From CAJCJE01 sp963818685 (GTDB lineage Bacteria; Actinomycetota; Actinomycetes; Mycobacteriales; Pseudonocardiaceae): a stretch of DNA of 64,000 bases. Both the position numbers and the translations under genes were made by a program. Numbering within the stretch: the stretch's first letter is position 1; every line of letters begins with the position of its first letter. Under the pieces are notes generated by a model. That model saw only the letters and a list, made by a program, of their open reading frames with translations. It made no database searches and was not told the origin of the DNA. The stretch is from positions 186,001-250,000 of the forward strand of contig CAWFTJ010000006.1 in assembly GCA_963818685.1 (NCBI GenBank), in the 5' to 3' direction. Positions 47,066 through 57,915 of this stretch are shown here, in pieces.

Positions 47066-47959
47066 GTCATCCAGCGGAACCCGTCGAGGGTGGCATCGTC
47101 GCCGAGGTGGCGGCGATGACCGCAGAGGAGCAGGCCGAACACGCCGAGGCCGTCGCCGAGGCGGTCGCCGCCGACCGGGAGATCGCGGTCGGCTACGGCG
47201 ACACGCTGCTGGAGATGCGCGACGTGACCATGCGCTTCGGCGGTCTGGTCGCGCTGGACTCGGTGTCGTTCAGCATCAGGCGCGGCGAGATCCTCGGCCT
47301 GATCGGCCCGAACGGTGCAGGCAAGACCACCTGCTTCAACGCGATGACCGGCGTGTACCGGCCGACGTCGGGACAGGTGCTGCTGGAGGACCAGCGGCTT
47401 GGCAAGCGCAAGAAGCACCAGATCACCCAGCTCGGCATCGCCCGCACATTCCAGAACATCCGGCTGTTCGGTGAGATGACCGCGTTGGAGAACGTGGTCG
47501 TCGGCACCGACGCCCGGCACCGGACCAGCGTGGTCGGCGCGCTGATCCGCTCGCCGCGCCACCAGCGCGAGGAGCGGGAGGCGGTCGAGCGGGCCAGCGC
47601 GCTGCTGGAGTTCGTCGGCATCGCCGACCGGGCCGCGGACAAGGCACGCAACCTGCCCTACGGCTACCAGCGCAGGCTGGAGATCGCCAGGGCGCTGGCC
47701 ACCGAGCCGAAGCTGCTCTGCCTCGACGAGCCGGCGGCGGGGTTCAACCCCACCGAAAAAGAAGAACTGATGGGCCTGATCCGCAAGATCCGCGACGACG
47801 GGTACACGGTGCTGCTCATCGAACACGACATGCGACTGGTCATGGGCGTCACCGACCGGATCGTGGTGCTGGAGTTCGGCAAGAAGATCGCCGAGGGACT
47901 GCCGGCGGAGATTCGCGAAAACCCGGCCGTGATCGCGGCCTACCTGGGGGTGCCCGACG

Positions 47960-47973
<14 letters not shown>
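47062..47973 (+). CDS. livG: Branched-chain amino acid ABC ATP-binding protein LivG
   Basis: A 303-residue ATPase. Walker A GPNGAGKTT, signature LPYGYQRRLEIARAL, Walker B LLCLDEPAAG, and H-loop LIEHDM. About 50 extra N-terminal residues, rich in Ala and Glu, precede the ABC core, which starts near LLEMRDVTMRFGG. The ATG overlaps the livM stop, so translation begins here unless an internal start is used. The extension is unusual for LivG. Confidence 0.92.
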
Positions 47974-48673
<700 letters not shown>

Positions 48674-48714
48674 ACGACTTGTCCTGGCGGGACGGCTCGC
48701 GGTAGGACGGTCGC

Positions 48715-49588
48715 GTGACATCACTCGGCATGGTCGTCCGACCGCACGTCCCGCCAGAACAGCTGCTCGCCATCGCGCGCGTCGCGGACAGCGCCGGCCT
48801 TGAGCAGCTGTGGCTGTGGGAGGACTCGTTCTTCGCGGGTGGCATCGCCAGTGCCGCGGCCGTGCTGGCCGCGACCGAGCGGCTGCGCGTCGGCATCGGC
48901 GTCATTCCGGTGCCCTACCGCAACGTCGGCCTGCTGGCCATGGAGATCGCCACGCTGGAGCGGATGTTCCCCGGTCGGCTCATTCCCGGCGTCGGCCACG
49001 GCAACCCGGACTGGATGGGACAGGCCGGAGTGCGGGTCTCCTCGCCGATGACGCTGTTGCGCGAGTACGTCACCGCCCTGCGCGCGCTGTTGCGCGGCGA
49101 GCGGCTGAGCGTCTCGGGCAGGTACGTGCGGCTCGACGATGTCGTGCTCGACTGGCCGCCCGCCTCGGCGCCGCCGGTGCTCGTCGGCGCGGTCGGCCCG
49201 CGCACGCTGCGGCTTGCCGGCGAGATCGGCGACGGCACCGTGCTTGACGCGCAGTACAACGCCGACGGCGTGCGGCGGATTCGAGCGGTGATCGAGGAGG
49301 GGCGCGTCGGAGGCGGTCGCACCGATCCGCACGACACCGTCGTCTACGTGACCGCGGTGACCGGCGACGGACGCGCGGGCCCGGCTCGTCACGGAACTGG
49401 AGAAGTGGAACCACGATCCCGCGTCCGGCATCGGAGTCGCGGGCGACGCGACCGAGATCGCCGGTGCCATCAACGAGATCGTCGAGGCCGGCGCGGACAC
49501 GGTGATCGTCGTGCCGGTCGAGGACGAGCCCGATCTGGCCTGGCTCGCGCGGTTCATCGCCGATGAGGTCCGGCCGCTCGTGCCCTGA
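48715..49588 (+). CDS. LLM-class (F420-type) oxidoreductase (one frameshift)
   Basis: The N-terminal 220 residues show the family fold: MTSLGMVVRPHVPPEQLLA, LERMFPGRLIPGVGHGN, and LVGAVGPRTLRLAGE. Near 49,370 the frame changes, and the expected end (LVTELEKWNHDPASGIGVAG, then ADEVRPLVP) follows in another frame to TGA 49,586-49,588. F420 or FMN is the likely cofactor; the substrate is unknown. AGGA precedes GTG 48,715. Confidence 0.78.
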
Positions 49589-49633
49589 GCGAACACTGGT
49601 TCGACGCTCAACTTGTTTGGCTAAGATCATTTC

Positions 49634-50488
49634 ATGCGTTTTGGCATCGGACTTCCCAACCAGGTTCGCAACGTCGATCCGACCGTCATTCCGTCCTACG
49701 CCGCCCGTGCCGAGCAAGCCGGCTTCGACACGCTCGGCACGGTCGGCCGGTTCGCCTACCCCGGCGTCGTCGACACCGTCGCGCTCGCCGCTGCGGCGGC
49801 CGTGACCAGCAGGATCGAGCTGATCAGCAACGTCCTGCTCGCCCCGACCTGGCCAGGACCGTTGCTGGCCAAGGAACTCGCCGGCATCGACGGTATTTCC
49901 GGTGGCCGGCTCACCATCGGTCTTGGCATCGGCGGCCGCGCGGACGACTTCGTGCTCGACGCGTATCCCATGAAGGGCCTTGGCAAGCGGTTTGACGCCG
50001 ACCTGGAAACCTACCGGGACATCTGGTCCGGCAAGCCGGTCGGTGGCGGTGTCAACGCGGCCGTGCCGGACGGCACCCGGCAGGTGCCGATCCTGTTCGG
50101 TGGCAGGGCCGAGCAGACCTTCACCCGCATGGCCAAGTGGGGCGTCGGTTACGTGGGCGGCTCGGTGCCGGCCAGCATGGTCGCCCCCGCGTTCGAGTCG
50201 GCCCGCGCCGCGTGGACCGAGGCCGGCAGGGAGGGCGCGCCGCGCCTTGTCGCCATCGCCTACTTCGCCATCGAGAACGGCGAAGCCGGCCGCGCCAACA
50301 TCTACGACTACTACAGCTTCATAGGCCACGACCGGGCCAGCATGATCGCGAACAACGGCGCGGTCGGGCCGGACGAGATCGCCAACACCATCTCCTCCTT
50401 CGCCGAGCTCGGCGCGGACGACCTGCTGTTCAACCCGATGACCGACGACCCGGCCGAGATCGAGCGGCTGGCCGAACTGCTGCCCTGA
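49634..50488 (+). CDS. LLM-class F420-dependent oxidoreductase
   Basis: A 284-residue luciferase-like protein. It begins MRFGIGLPNQVRNVDP, has the SRIELISNVLLAPTWPGPLLAKE segment in part (ISNVLLAPTWPG), the GGRLTIGLGIGG loop and ILFGGRAEQTFTRMA. It is a common actinobacterial family of hydride-transfer enzymes. It is a second LLM gene in tandem and differs clearly from the first, so it is not a recent duplication. Confidence 0.85.
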   Translation: MRFGIGLPNQVRNVDPTVIPSYAARAEQAGFDTLGTVGRFAYPGVVDTVALAAAAAVTSRIELISNVLLAPTWPGPLLAKELAGIDGISGGRLTIGLGIGGRADDFVLDAYPMKGLGKRFDADLETYRDIWSGKPVGGGVNAAVPDGTRQVPILFGGRAEQTFTRMAKWGVGYVGGSVPASMVAPAFESARAAWTEAGREGAPRLVAIAYFAIENGEAGRANIYDYYSFIGHDRASMIANNGAVGPDEIANTISSFAELGADDLLFNPMTDDPAEIERLAELLP

Positions 50489-50531
50489 TCCGCCTTGCGT
50501 CGCCGTTCCCGGTGGGTTAAACACCCGAGCC

Positions 50532-51156
50532 ATGGACACCATGGCCATGGCCAGCCAGGAACGGGCCGAGTTCGTCGCCCTGCTCGAAACGCTCACCCCC
50601 GAGCAGTGGGAGATCCCGAGCCTGTGCGCCGGCTGGACCGTGCACGACGTGGTCGCGCACGTGATCAGCTACGAGGGGCTCGGCCCGCGCGCGGTGCTCG
50701 CCCGCGTCGCCAAGGGTCGGTTCAACCCGGACCGGGCCAACGAGATCGGCGTGGCGCGAGTACCGAGGGCGTGATCCAGAGGAACTCATCGCGCTGTTCA
50801 AGAAGTATCCGCGCCCGCGCGGCCTCACCTCGATGTTCGGCGGCGTGATCGCGTTGACCGACGGCATGATCCACCAGCAGGACGTCCGCCGCCCACTCGG
50901 CCCGCCGCGCGAGATCCCGGCCGAGCGGATCGTGCCGGTGCTGCACTTCGCCCTGTTCGCGCCGGTGGTCCGCGGCATCCTGCGGGTGCGCGGCGTGCGG
51001 CTGGTCGCCACCGACCTCGACTGGTCGTTCGGGTCTGGGCCGGAAGCGCGCGGCCCGGCCGAGTCGCTGCTGATGGTGATCGCCGGTCGGCGCGGCGTCG
51101 TGCCGGAGCTGTCTGGTCCAGGCACGGCGAAACTCACCGAACGCATCGAGCGCTGA
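50532..51156 (+). CDS. Maleylpyruvate isomerase / DinB-type family protein (one frameshift)
   Basis: The start (LTPEQWEIPSLCAGWTVHDV) is the mycothiol-dependent DinB-like metal-binding fold, with His in VHDVVAHVI. The frame breaks near 50,750 and continues as WREYRGRDPEELIALFKKYP, then MIHQQDVRRPLG with a second His. The fold usually acts on or with mycothiol. The substrate cannot be told. Confidence 0.75.
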
Positions 51157-51180
51157 TCGAGTTCGTGCCAGAGTTTGGCC

Positions 51181-52081
51181 ATGGCACTCTCGATGCGCAC
51201 GCGGTGGTTGGTCGCCGGGGCGGTGTGCTTGCCGCGGCTTCGTTGTGCGTCGGCGTCAGCCAGGCAGCGACCCAACCCACCGGGCCAACCGGCTCCGGCC
51301 GAACGGTCGCGCGGCTGTTCGCCACCGTCGCCCCGCCCGATCCCGGCCCGCTCGGCACCGGGCTCGGAGGCGCTGCCTTCGACGCAAGGGGCAGGTTCTG
51401 CTTCGTCGACACCGAGGCTCCTGCCGGCAGGCCGAAGCTGATGAGCCTCGACCTGAACACCGGCAAGGTCGACGACCTCTACACCGACTCGACCAGCATG
51501 CTCAACTGCGTCGGTTTCGCGCCCAACGGGACGATGTACCTGTGCGACCTCAAGGGCAGGGTCGACACCTTCAACCCGTCCACCCGAACGGCATCGCGTT
51601 CCTCCCTGACTACAGCGGCGTGTGGATCGACCAGGACCTGCCGAGCACCCTCGACCATGTCGCCTACCAGTTCCCCAACCCAGCCAACCAGTCGCCGACG
51701 CCCGTCGCGCACACCGCGTCGTACCTGAGCCTGGGCGGGAACGCCTACGCCGACTCGATCACCACCGACGGCGCAGGCAACATCTACCTTGCCGTGTACG
51801 GCGGCGGCGAGGTGCTTGAGTTCAACCAGAACGGCATCCAGATCGGCACGGTGAGCTTCCCGCCGAGCGCCCCGAACGTCACCCATGTCGCGATCCAGCC
51901 CGGCACCCGGCGCGCGTTCGTCACCGCGTCCGGTCCGGGCGGCGGCCACATCTACACGTTCACCGCGCTCGCCCCGGCACCCGCCAACCCCCAACGGCGG
52001 CTGATCAGGCACCCGGCGGGCGCTCGCGCAGGACGCAGGTCAGGCGCGCGGTGCAGGTCCGGTTGCCGTCCTCGTCGGTGA
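51181..52081 (+). CDS. Secreted SMP-30/gluconolactonase-like protein (two frameshifts)
   Basis: A beta-propeller protein. A signal peptide (MRTRWLVAGAV then LAAASLCVGVSQA) is split by a shift near 51,225. The propeller core (GTGLGGAAFDARGRFCFVDT) follows, and after 51,585 a third frame gives PNGIAFLPDYSGVWID and YLAVYGGGEVLEFNQNG. The 3' end runs into the convergent thioesterase gene and its true stop may lie a little earlier. A lactonase role is inferred from the fold only. Confidence 0.65.
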
Positions 52082-52442
52082 GCACGATCTCGAAGGTGGA
52101 CGTGGTCCTGCCGGTGTGCAGCGGGGTGCACACGGCGGTGACCAGGCCGGCCCGCGCCGCGCGGTGGTGCGTGCAGGACAGTTCGAGGCCGACGGCGACC
52201 TTGCCGTCCGGCGCGTTCAGCACCGCGGCCGTCGAGCCGATCGTTTCGGCCAGCGACGCGTTCGCGCCGCCGTGCAGCAGCAGGTACGGCTGTCGGTTGC
52301 CCTCCACCGGCATGGTCGCGACCACCCGATCGGGGGCAACCGACACATAGCGAACGCCGAGCTTGGTGTTCAGCTCGCCGAGGATCTCGGGCCGGTTGTA
52401 CTCCTCGGCTGTGGCAGGCAGTCCGTTGTTCGTGGTGGTCAA
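52005..52442 (-). CDS. PaaI-type hotdog thioesterase
   Basis: A 145-residue hotdog-fold thioesterase. The HGGANASLAETIGS helix holds the catalytic acidic residue and the substrate loop. It would hydrolyse an aryl- or acyl-CoA thioester. TTG 52,442 is preceded by CGGAGAG. It is divergent from polA with an 86-base gap. Confidence 0.88.
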   Translation of the reverse strand: MTTTNNGLPATAEEYNRPEILGELNTKLGVRYVSVAPDRVVATMPVEGNRQPYLLLHGGANASLAETIGSTAAVLNAPDGKVAVGLELSCTHHRAARAGLVTAVCTPLHTGRTTSTFEIVLTDEDGNRTCTARLTCVLRERPPGA

Positions 52443-52528
52443 TGCGCTCTCCGTGGTCGGTCGCGTGGTCGGCGCGCGCTGCGTCGGGCGGCGCGGGCAG
52501 TGTCGGTGTGTCAGCCTAAACTCGGTTC

Positions 52529-55255
52529 GTGCCTGTCAAGCCCGAGACCAACGCCACATCCACCAGTGCGGATGAGCGCAAGCTGCTGCTGCTCATCGAC
52601 GGCCACTCCATGGCCTACCGGGCGTTCTACGCCCTGCCGAAGGAGAAGTTCCGGACCGGAACGGGCCAGCACACCAACGCGGTCTTCGGCTTCACCTCGA
52701 TGTTGATCAACCTGCTGCGCGACGAGGCGCCGACCCATCTCGCGGTCGCCTTCGACGTGTCCCGCAAGACGTTCCGCTCCGAGGCGTACGCCGAGTACAA
52801 GGCGGGCCGCGGCGCGACGCCGGACGAGTTCAAGGGTCAGGTCAGCCTGATCGAGGACGTGCTCGCCACGCTGGCCATCCCCACGCTGAGCCTGGAGAAC
52901 TACGAGGCGGACGACATCATCGCCACGTTGACCGCAGGCGCCGTCGCCAAGGGCTTCGACGTGCTCATCTGTACCGGCGACCGGGACGCGTTGCAGCTGG
53001 TCGACGAGCACGTCACGGTGCTCTACCCGGTGAAGGGCGTCTCCGAGCTGACCAGGTTCACGCCCGAGGCGGTGCTGGCCAAGTACGGCGTCACCTCCGC
53101 CCAGTACCCGGACTTCGCCGCGCTGCGCGGCGACCCGTCGGACAACCTGCCCAAGATCCCGGGCGTCGGCGAGAAGACGATCACCAAGTGGATCCAGCAG
53201 TTCGGCTCGCTGAACGAGCTGATCGACCGGGTGGACGAGGTCAAGGGCAAGGCGGGCGACGCGCTGCGCGAGAACCTGGCCAACGTCATGCTCAACCGCC
53301 AGCTCACCGAGCTGGTCAGGGACGTGCCGATCGGCCGCGACTGCGACTCGCTCGAGGTCCAGGCGTGGGATCGGGACGCCGTGCACCAGCTGTTCGACGA
53401 GCTGGAGTTCCGCGTCCTGCGCGATCGCCTCTTCGCCACGCTGTCCACCGCGGAACCCGAGGCCGAGGACGGGTTCGACGTCCAGGGCGGCCGGATCGCC
53501 TCTGGCGAGCTTGCCGACTGGCTGGCCAAGCACACCGGTCCGGGCAGGCGCTCGGGGTTGGCCATCCGCGCCCGCTGGGCGTTCGCCACCGGCGACGTGG
53601 AGAGCATCGGCATCGCCGCGGCCGACGGCCAGACCGCCTACGTCGAGGTGCTCGACCTGACCGAGGCCGACGAGCAGGCCCTCGCCGCGTGGCTGGCCGA
53701 CCCGAACATCCCCAAGGCCGGGCACGACATCAAGGGCCCGATGCACGCGCTGCGCGGCCGCGGCTGGACGCTGGCCGGTCTGACCAGCGACACCGCCCTC
53801 GCTGCCTACCTGGTGCGGCCGGGGCAGCGCTCGTTCGACCTCGACGACCTCGCCCTGCGCTACCTGCACCGCGAGCTGCGCGCCGAGGAGGCCAATCCGG
53901 ACGGTCAGCTCTCCCTGCTCGGCGGCGAGGAGGAAGAGGCAGAGAAGATCATGGCCGGCGTGCTGCTGCGGGCCCGCGCGGTCGCCGAACTCGCCGACGC
54001 GCTTGACGAGGAACTGGCCAGGACCGGCCAGGCCAAGCTGCTCACCGACCTCGAACTGCCGCTCCAGTCGGTGCTCGCCGACCTGGAGGCGGCCGGCATC
54101 CGCATGGACACCCAGCAGTTGGCCGCGCAGGAGGCGCACTTCGCCAGCCGGGTCAAGCAGGCCGCGCAGGACGCGTACGCGGTGATCGGCAAGGAGATCA
54201 ACCTCGGCTCGCCCAAGCAGTTGCAGGTCGTGCTGTTCGACGAGCTGGACATGCCGAAGACCAAGCGCACCAAGACCGGTTACACCACCGACGCGGACGC
54301 GCTGACCGACCTCTACGCCAAGACCGAGCACCCGTTCCTGCGGCACCTGCTCGAACACCGCGACGCCACCCGGTTGAAGACCACTGTGGACGGTCTGCTG
54401 AAGACCATCGGGGACGACGGCCGGATTCACACCACGTTCAACCAGACCATTGCCGCGACCGGCCGGCTGTCCTCGACCGAACCGAACCTGCAGAACATCC
54501 CGATCAGGACCGAGGAGGGCCGGACCATCCGGGAGTCCTTTGTGGTCGGTCCGGGTTACGCGGAGCTGATGACCGCGGACTACAGCCAGATCGAGATGCG
54601 CATCATGGCGCACCTTTCCGAGGACGCCGCGCTGATCGAGGCGTTCCAGTCCGGCTTCGACTTCCACGCCGCGACCGCCGCTCGGGTGTTCGGCGTCGAG
54701 CCGACCGAGGTCAGCGGCGCGCAGCGGGCCAAGGTCAAGGCCATGAACTACGGCCTCGCCTACGGCCTTTCCGCGTTCGGCCTCTCCAACCAGCTGCGGA
54801 TCTCCACCGAGGAGGCCCGCGAGCTGATGGACGAGTACTTCACCCGGTTCGGCGGCGTGCGCGACTACCTCCAGTCGATCGTGGTCAAGGCGCGCAAGGA
54901 CACCTACACCGAGACCATCCTCGGCCGCCGTCGCTACCTGCCCGACCTGACCAGCGACAACCGGCAGCGCAGGGAGATGGCCGAGCGGATGGCGCTCAAC
55001 GCGCCGATCCAGGGCAGCGCGGCGGACATCATCAAGGTCGCCATGCTCAACGTGCACCGCGCGATCAGCAACTCCGACCTGCGCAGCCGCATGCTGCTCC
55101 AGGTGCACGACGAACTCGTGCTGGAGATCGCCGACGGCGAGCACGCCGAGGTCGAGGCGCTGGTGCGCGAGCACATGGGCAACGCCTACCAGCTCGACGT
55201 GCCGCTGGAGGTGTCGGTCGGCTTTGGCAGGTCCTGGAACGACGCGGCCCACTGA
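52529..55255 (+). CDS. polA: DNA polymerase I
   Basis: A 908-residue enzyme for gap filling and primer removal. The N-terminal 5'-3' exonuclease starts LLLIDGHSMAYRAFYAL and has the helix-hairpin-helix IPGVGEKT. The middle domain lacks the DxE motif of proofreading exonucleases, as in other actinobacteria. The polymerase domain has motif A TADYSQIEMRIMA, the O-helix KVKAMNYGLAYG and motif C LQVHDELVLEI. GTG 52,529 is the start. Confidence 0.97.
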   Translation: MPVKPETNATSTSADERKLLLLIDGHSMAYRAFYALPKEKFRTGTGQHTNAVFGFTSMLINLLRDEAPTHLAVAFDVSRKTFRSEAYAEYKAGRGATPDEFKGQVSLIEDVLATLAIPTLSLENYEADDIIATLTAGAVAKGFDVLICTGDRDALQLVDEHVTVLYPVKGVSELTRFTPEAVLAKYGVTSAQYPDFAALRGDPSDNLPKIPGVGEKTITKWIQQFGSLNELIDRVDEVKGKAGDALRENLANVMLNRQLTELVRDVPIGRDCDSLEVQAWDRDAVHQLFDELEFRVLRDRLFATLSTAEPEAEDGFDVQGGRIASGELADWLAKHTGPGRRSGLAIRARWAFATGDVESIGIAAADGQTAYVEVLDLTEADEQALAAWLADPNIPKAGHDIKGPMHALRGRGWTLAGLTSDTALAAYLVRPGQRSFDLDDLALRYLHRELRAEEANPDGQLSLLGGEEEEAEKIMAGVLLRARAVAELADALDEELARTGQAKLLTDLELPLQSVLADLEAAGIRMDTQQLAAQEAHFASRVKQAAQDAYAVIGKEINLGSPKQLQVVLFDELDMPKTKRTKTGYTTDADALTDLYAKTEHPFLRHLLEHRDATRLKTTVDGLLKTIGDDGRIHTTFNQTIAATGRLSSTEPNLQNIPIRTEEGRTIRESFVVGPGYAELMTADYSQIEMRIMAHLSEDAALIEAFQSGFDFHAATAARVFGVEPTEVSGAQRAKVKAMNYGLAYGLSAFGLSNQLRISTEEARELMDEYFTRFGGVRDYLQSIVVKARKDTYTETILGRRRYLPDLTSDNRQRREMAERMALNAPIQGSAADIIKVAMLNVHRAISNSDLRSRMLLQVHDELVLEIADGEHAEVEALVREHMGNAYQLDVPLEVSVGFGRSWNDAAH

Positions 55256-55691
55256 AACGACGCTCGCGCTGCTGCGCAGGGCGAAGGACCGGATCGACCG
55301 CGACTACGCGCAGCCGCTCGACATCGACGTCCTGGCTGCTGAGGCGCACTGCTCGCGGTATCACTTCATGCGCACGTTCCAGGCCGCCTACGGCGAGCCG
55401 CCGGGCCTGTATCTGACCCGGCGGCGCATTGAGCGCGCCAAGGACCTGCTCCGCTCGGCGAACCTGACCGTCACCGAGATCTGTTTCCTGGTCGGCTTTT
55501 CCAGCCTCGGCTCGTTCAGCCGCCGGTTCAGCGAACTTCTCGGCATGTCCCCGTCGGCCTATCGGGAGCGGGCCCGAGCCCGCACCGCCGCGCCCGTCCC
55601 CGGCTGTTTCGTGCTGATGTGGGCCAAGCAGAAGGGACAGCGAACGACATCGGGCACTTTTCGCGAAGCAACTCCTGACCTGCGCGACTAA
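55224..55691 (+). CDS. Small AraC-family regulator
   Basis: A 155-residue protein that is mostly the two-HTH AraC DNA-binding domain (HCSRYHFMRTFQAAYGEPPG, FLVGFSSLGSFSRRFSELLG). No ligand domain is present. The only start candidate near the domain is TTG 55,224, which overlaps the 3' end of polA by 32 bases. A VOC-family gene follows 11 bases later; this pair is common in actinobacteria and the regulator probably controls it. Confidence 0.8.
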   Translation: MAGPGTTRPTETTLALLRRAKDRIDRDYAQPLDIDVLAAEAHCSRYHFMRTFQAAYGEPPGLYLTRRRIERAKDLLRSANLTVTEICFLVGFSSLGSFSRRFSELLGMSPSAYRERARARTAAPVPGCFVLMWAKQKGQRTTSGTFREATPDLRD

Positions 55692-55702
55692 CGTTGCTGC
55701 CC

Positions 55703-56152
55703 ATGATCACTGGACTGTCACACGCCAACATTTTCGTGCTCGACCAGGACCGCGCCAAGGAGTTCTTCACCGAGAAACTCGGTTTCACGCTCAAGACCGA
55801 CATGGTGATGGGCGAGGAGTTCGAGGGCTCCGGCAGCGGCTTCCGCTGGCTCACCGTGTCCCCGCCGAACCAGCCCGACCTGGAGATCATCCTGGCCGAC
55901 CCGAGCATGGGCCACGACGAACAGACCGCGAAAACCATTCGCGAACTCGTCGCCAAGGGCGCCATCGGCGCGGGCGTGTGGGAGGCCGACGACGTGCGCA
56001 AGACCTACGAGGAACTGAAGGAGCGCGGCGTCGAGTTCATCCAGGAGCCCGCCGAGCGGCCCTACGGCGTCGAGGCGCTGTTCCGCGACGACTCGGGCAA
56101 CTGGTTCAGCCTCACCCAGCCCTACCGCCGCGCCCAACCCGGAACGGAATGA
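55703..56152 (+). CDS. VOC-family (glyoxalase-like) protein
   Basis: A 149-residue protein with two beta-alpha-beta-beta-beta units (SHANIFVLDQDRAKEFFTEK and GVWEADDVRKTYEELKERG). The metal ligands His in LSHANI and Glu in PDLEIIL are visible. Such proteins open epoxides, isomerise glyoxal adducts or bind drugs; function here is unknown. Confidence 0.85.
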   Translation: MITGLSHANIFVLDQDRAKEFFTEKLGFTLKTDMVMGEEFEGSGSGFRWLTVSPPNQPDLEIILADPSMGHDEQTAKTIRELVAKGAIGAGVWEADDVRKTYEELKERGVEFIQEPAERPYGVEALFRDDSGNWFSLTQPYRRAQPGTE

Positions 56153-56178
56153 GCGGGCGCGGCAGTAGGGGACCCCGG

Positions 56179-57084
56179 TCAGTCCCTGGTGCTGGAGCTG
56201 CCCAACGACGCCAGGACGAGGTTCGCGAACGCGGCCTCGCCCTGGGCGGTCGGGTGCAGCGGCACGATGCCGTTGACCGGCACGAACCCGGTCACCCAGT
56301 TGGTCCCTGGATTGCACGCCGTGTGACCGGCACCCGGCGCGATGAAGTCGACGTAGCTCGCCCACGGCCTGCTCGCGGTCAGCGCCCGCGTCTCGGTGCC
56401 TATCCGGTCGACCAGCCCCTGGACGTAGTCGGAGTCCTCGGCCCAGATCGGCTGGATCGGGTAGCACCCACCGGGCGGGGCGTAGTCGCCGTAGCTGGTG
56501 ACGATCACCTTGGCCAGCGGCGAGCGCTGGTGGATCGCGTCCAAGGTGGCCGCGACCTTCGGAATCGCACCGTCCACCGCGGCCGCGCCCCGATCGACGC
56601 CGCCAGCGGTGTCGGTCGCCTTGCAGGAGGTGCCAAGTGGCTGGGGCAGCAGGTTCAGGCAACCCTCGGCCAACCCGACAAGGCCGGCGTCGTTGGCGCC
56701 GATGGTGACCGTGACCAGCGTCGTGCTCGGGGTGAGCGCGTCGAACTGCGGTGCAGCTGCGGGATCCCACGGCAGGCTGGCCGCCTGCGGGCTGGTCATG
56801 TCGTCGGTGGTCGCGCCGCTGCACGTGACGTCCCGGAACGTGGGCACGTGCAGCGCGGCCGCGACCAGGTGCGCGTAGTCGGCGCCGGACCGGAAGCACG
56901 GATCGAGTGCCACCTGCGGCAGGATCAGCGGTCCGGCCGCGAACGAGTCGCCGAGCGCGACGTATTCGCTGTTCAGCGGGCTGGCGTCGGCGGAAGCCGG
57001 CACCGCCACCCCAGCCGCGGTTGCCGCGCCGAGCAGGGACAGCAGCGCGAGCCCGCGCTGCCAACGGACGAACGATCTTCTCAC
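56179..57084 (-). CDS. Secreted SGNH/GDSL hydrolase
   Basis: A 301-residue esterase or lipase. A signal peptide (RGLALLSLLGAATAAGVAV) leads to the mature enzyme. The Ser block is VALGDSFAAGP, the Asn block IGANDAGL, and the Asp-His end LHPTAQGEAAF. Six cysteines suggest disulfides outside the cell. GTG 57,084 follows GGAGGGCC; an upstream frame is not conserved-looking. Confidence 0.88.
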   Translation of the reverse strand: MRRSFVRWQRGLALLSLLGAATAAGVAVPASADASPLNSEYVALGDSFAAGPLILPQVALDPCFRSGADYAHLVAAALHVPTFRDVTCSGATTDDMTSPQAASLPWDPAAAPQFDALTPSTTLVTVTIGANDAGLVGLAEGCLNLLPQPLGTSCKATDTAGGVDRGAAAVDGAIPKVAATLDAIHQRSPLAKVIVTSYGDYAPPGGCYPIQPIWAEDSDYVQGLVDRIGTETRALTASRPWASYVDFIAPGAGHTACNPGTNWVTGFVPVNGIVPLHPTAQGEAAFANLVLASLGSSSTRD

Positions 57085-57345
57085 TGGCCCTCCAGGGTCA
57101 ACCGCGTCGTCAACTCCATGGCTCCGAGCGGAGCGGGGACCAGTATGGGCACGACAGGCCGTGCCCGACCGCTCGCACAAGGGTGAATTTGGCACGTACT
57201 CGCATCGTGCCCAGTTCGGCTCCGCGCCGGCTGCGCGCGGTTGACCTGCGGCGTAGGGTGGCTGGATGGTGCCGAGACCTGTTCACCCGGTTCCCGTCCC
57301 TCCCCATTCCCCATTTTCCAGCCCCCATTCCCCAGCCGCTCCGCA

Positions 57346-57912
57346 ATGGACGAGGCCATGAGGCGCGCCCTCGTGCTCGGCGGCACCGGCATGCTTTCCG
57401 GCGTCGTCGCCGAACTCGTTCGCGACGGCTGGCACGTCGTCGTCCCGTCGCGCCGGTACGCGCCGATCCCCGTCGACATGCCGGAATCGGCCGCCGATGA
57501 CCGCCAGGCACTCTGGGTGGAGGCCGACTGGTCGGCGCCCGAGTCGTTGGCCGAGCGCGTGGACAAGGCGCTCGCCGGCAAGGCCGACCTGCTCGTCGCC
57601 TGGGTGCACGACGCCTACCGCGAGGCCGTGCTCGCCGCGATCGCCCCGCTGATCGCCGAGGACGCCGTCGTGGTCGAGGTCCGCGGCGCCGCCGCCGCGC
57701 AGCCACACACCGGCACACCCGAACCCAGCCTGCCGGACCATGAAACCCAACTCGTCGTGCTGGGGTTCGTCCGGGACGGTGAGAGCATCCGCTGGCTGAC
57801 ACACCGGGAGATCTCCGAGGGCGTGCTGGACGCCGTGCACCGTGCGCTCGCCGACCGACCGCCGGAGACGTTTCAGATCGGCGAGGTCAACCAGTACGCC
57901 ATCCGGGTCTGA
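57346..57912 (+). CDS. Rossmann-fold short-chain dehydrogenase-like protein
   Basis: A 188-residue protein with an N-terminal dinucleotide loop ALVLGGTGMLSGVVAELV. The tail lacks a clear YxxxK pair, so it may bind a cofactor without being a standard dehydrogenase. ATG 57,346 is used; ATG 57,358 has a GAGG closer to it. A C-rich tract with repeats of CCCCATT lies just upstream. Confidence 0.7.
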   Translation: MDEAMRRALVLGGTGMLSGVVAELVRDGWHVVVPSRRYAPIPVDMPESAADDRQALWVEADWSAPESLAERVDKALAGKADLLVAWVHDAYREAVLAAIAPLIAEDAVVVEVRGAAAAQPHTGTPEPSLPDHETQLVVLGFVRDGESIRWLTHREISEGVLDAVHRALADRPPETFQIGEVNQYAIRV

Positions 57913-57915
57913 CTC

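Noticed and set aside
52511..55252. Minus-strand open frame of 913 codons opposite polA
   Set aside because: It is a shadow of polA in GC-rich DNA; no domain is recognisable.
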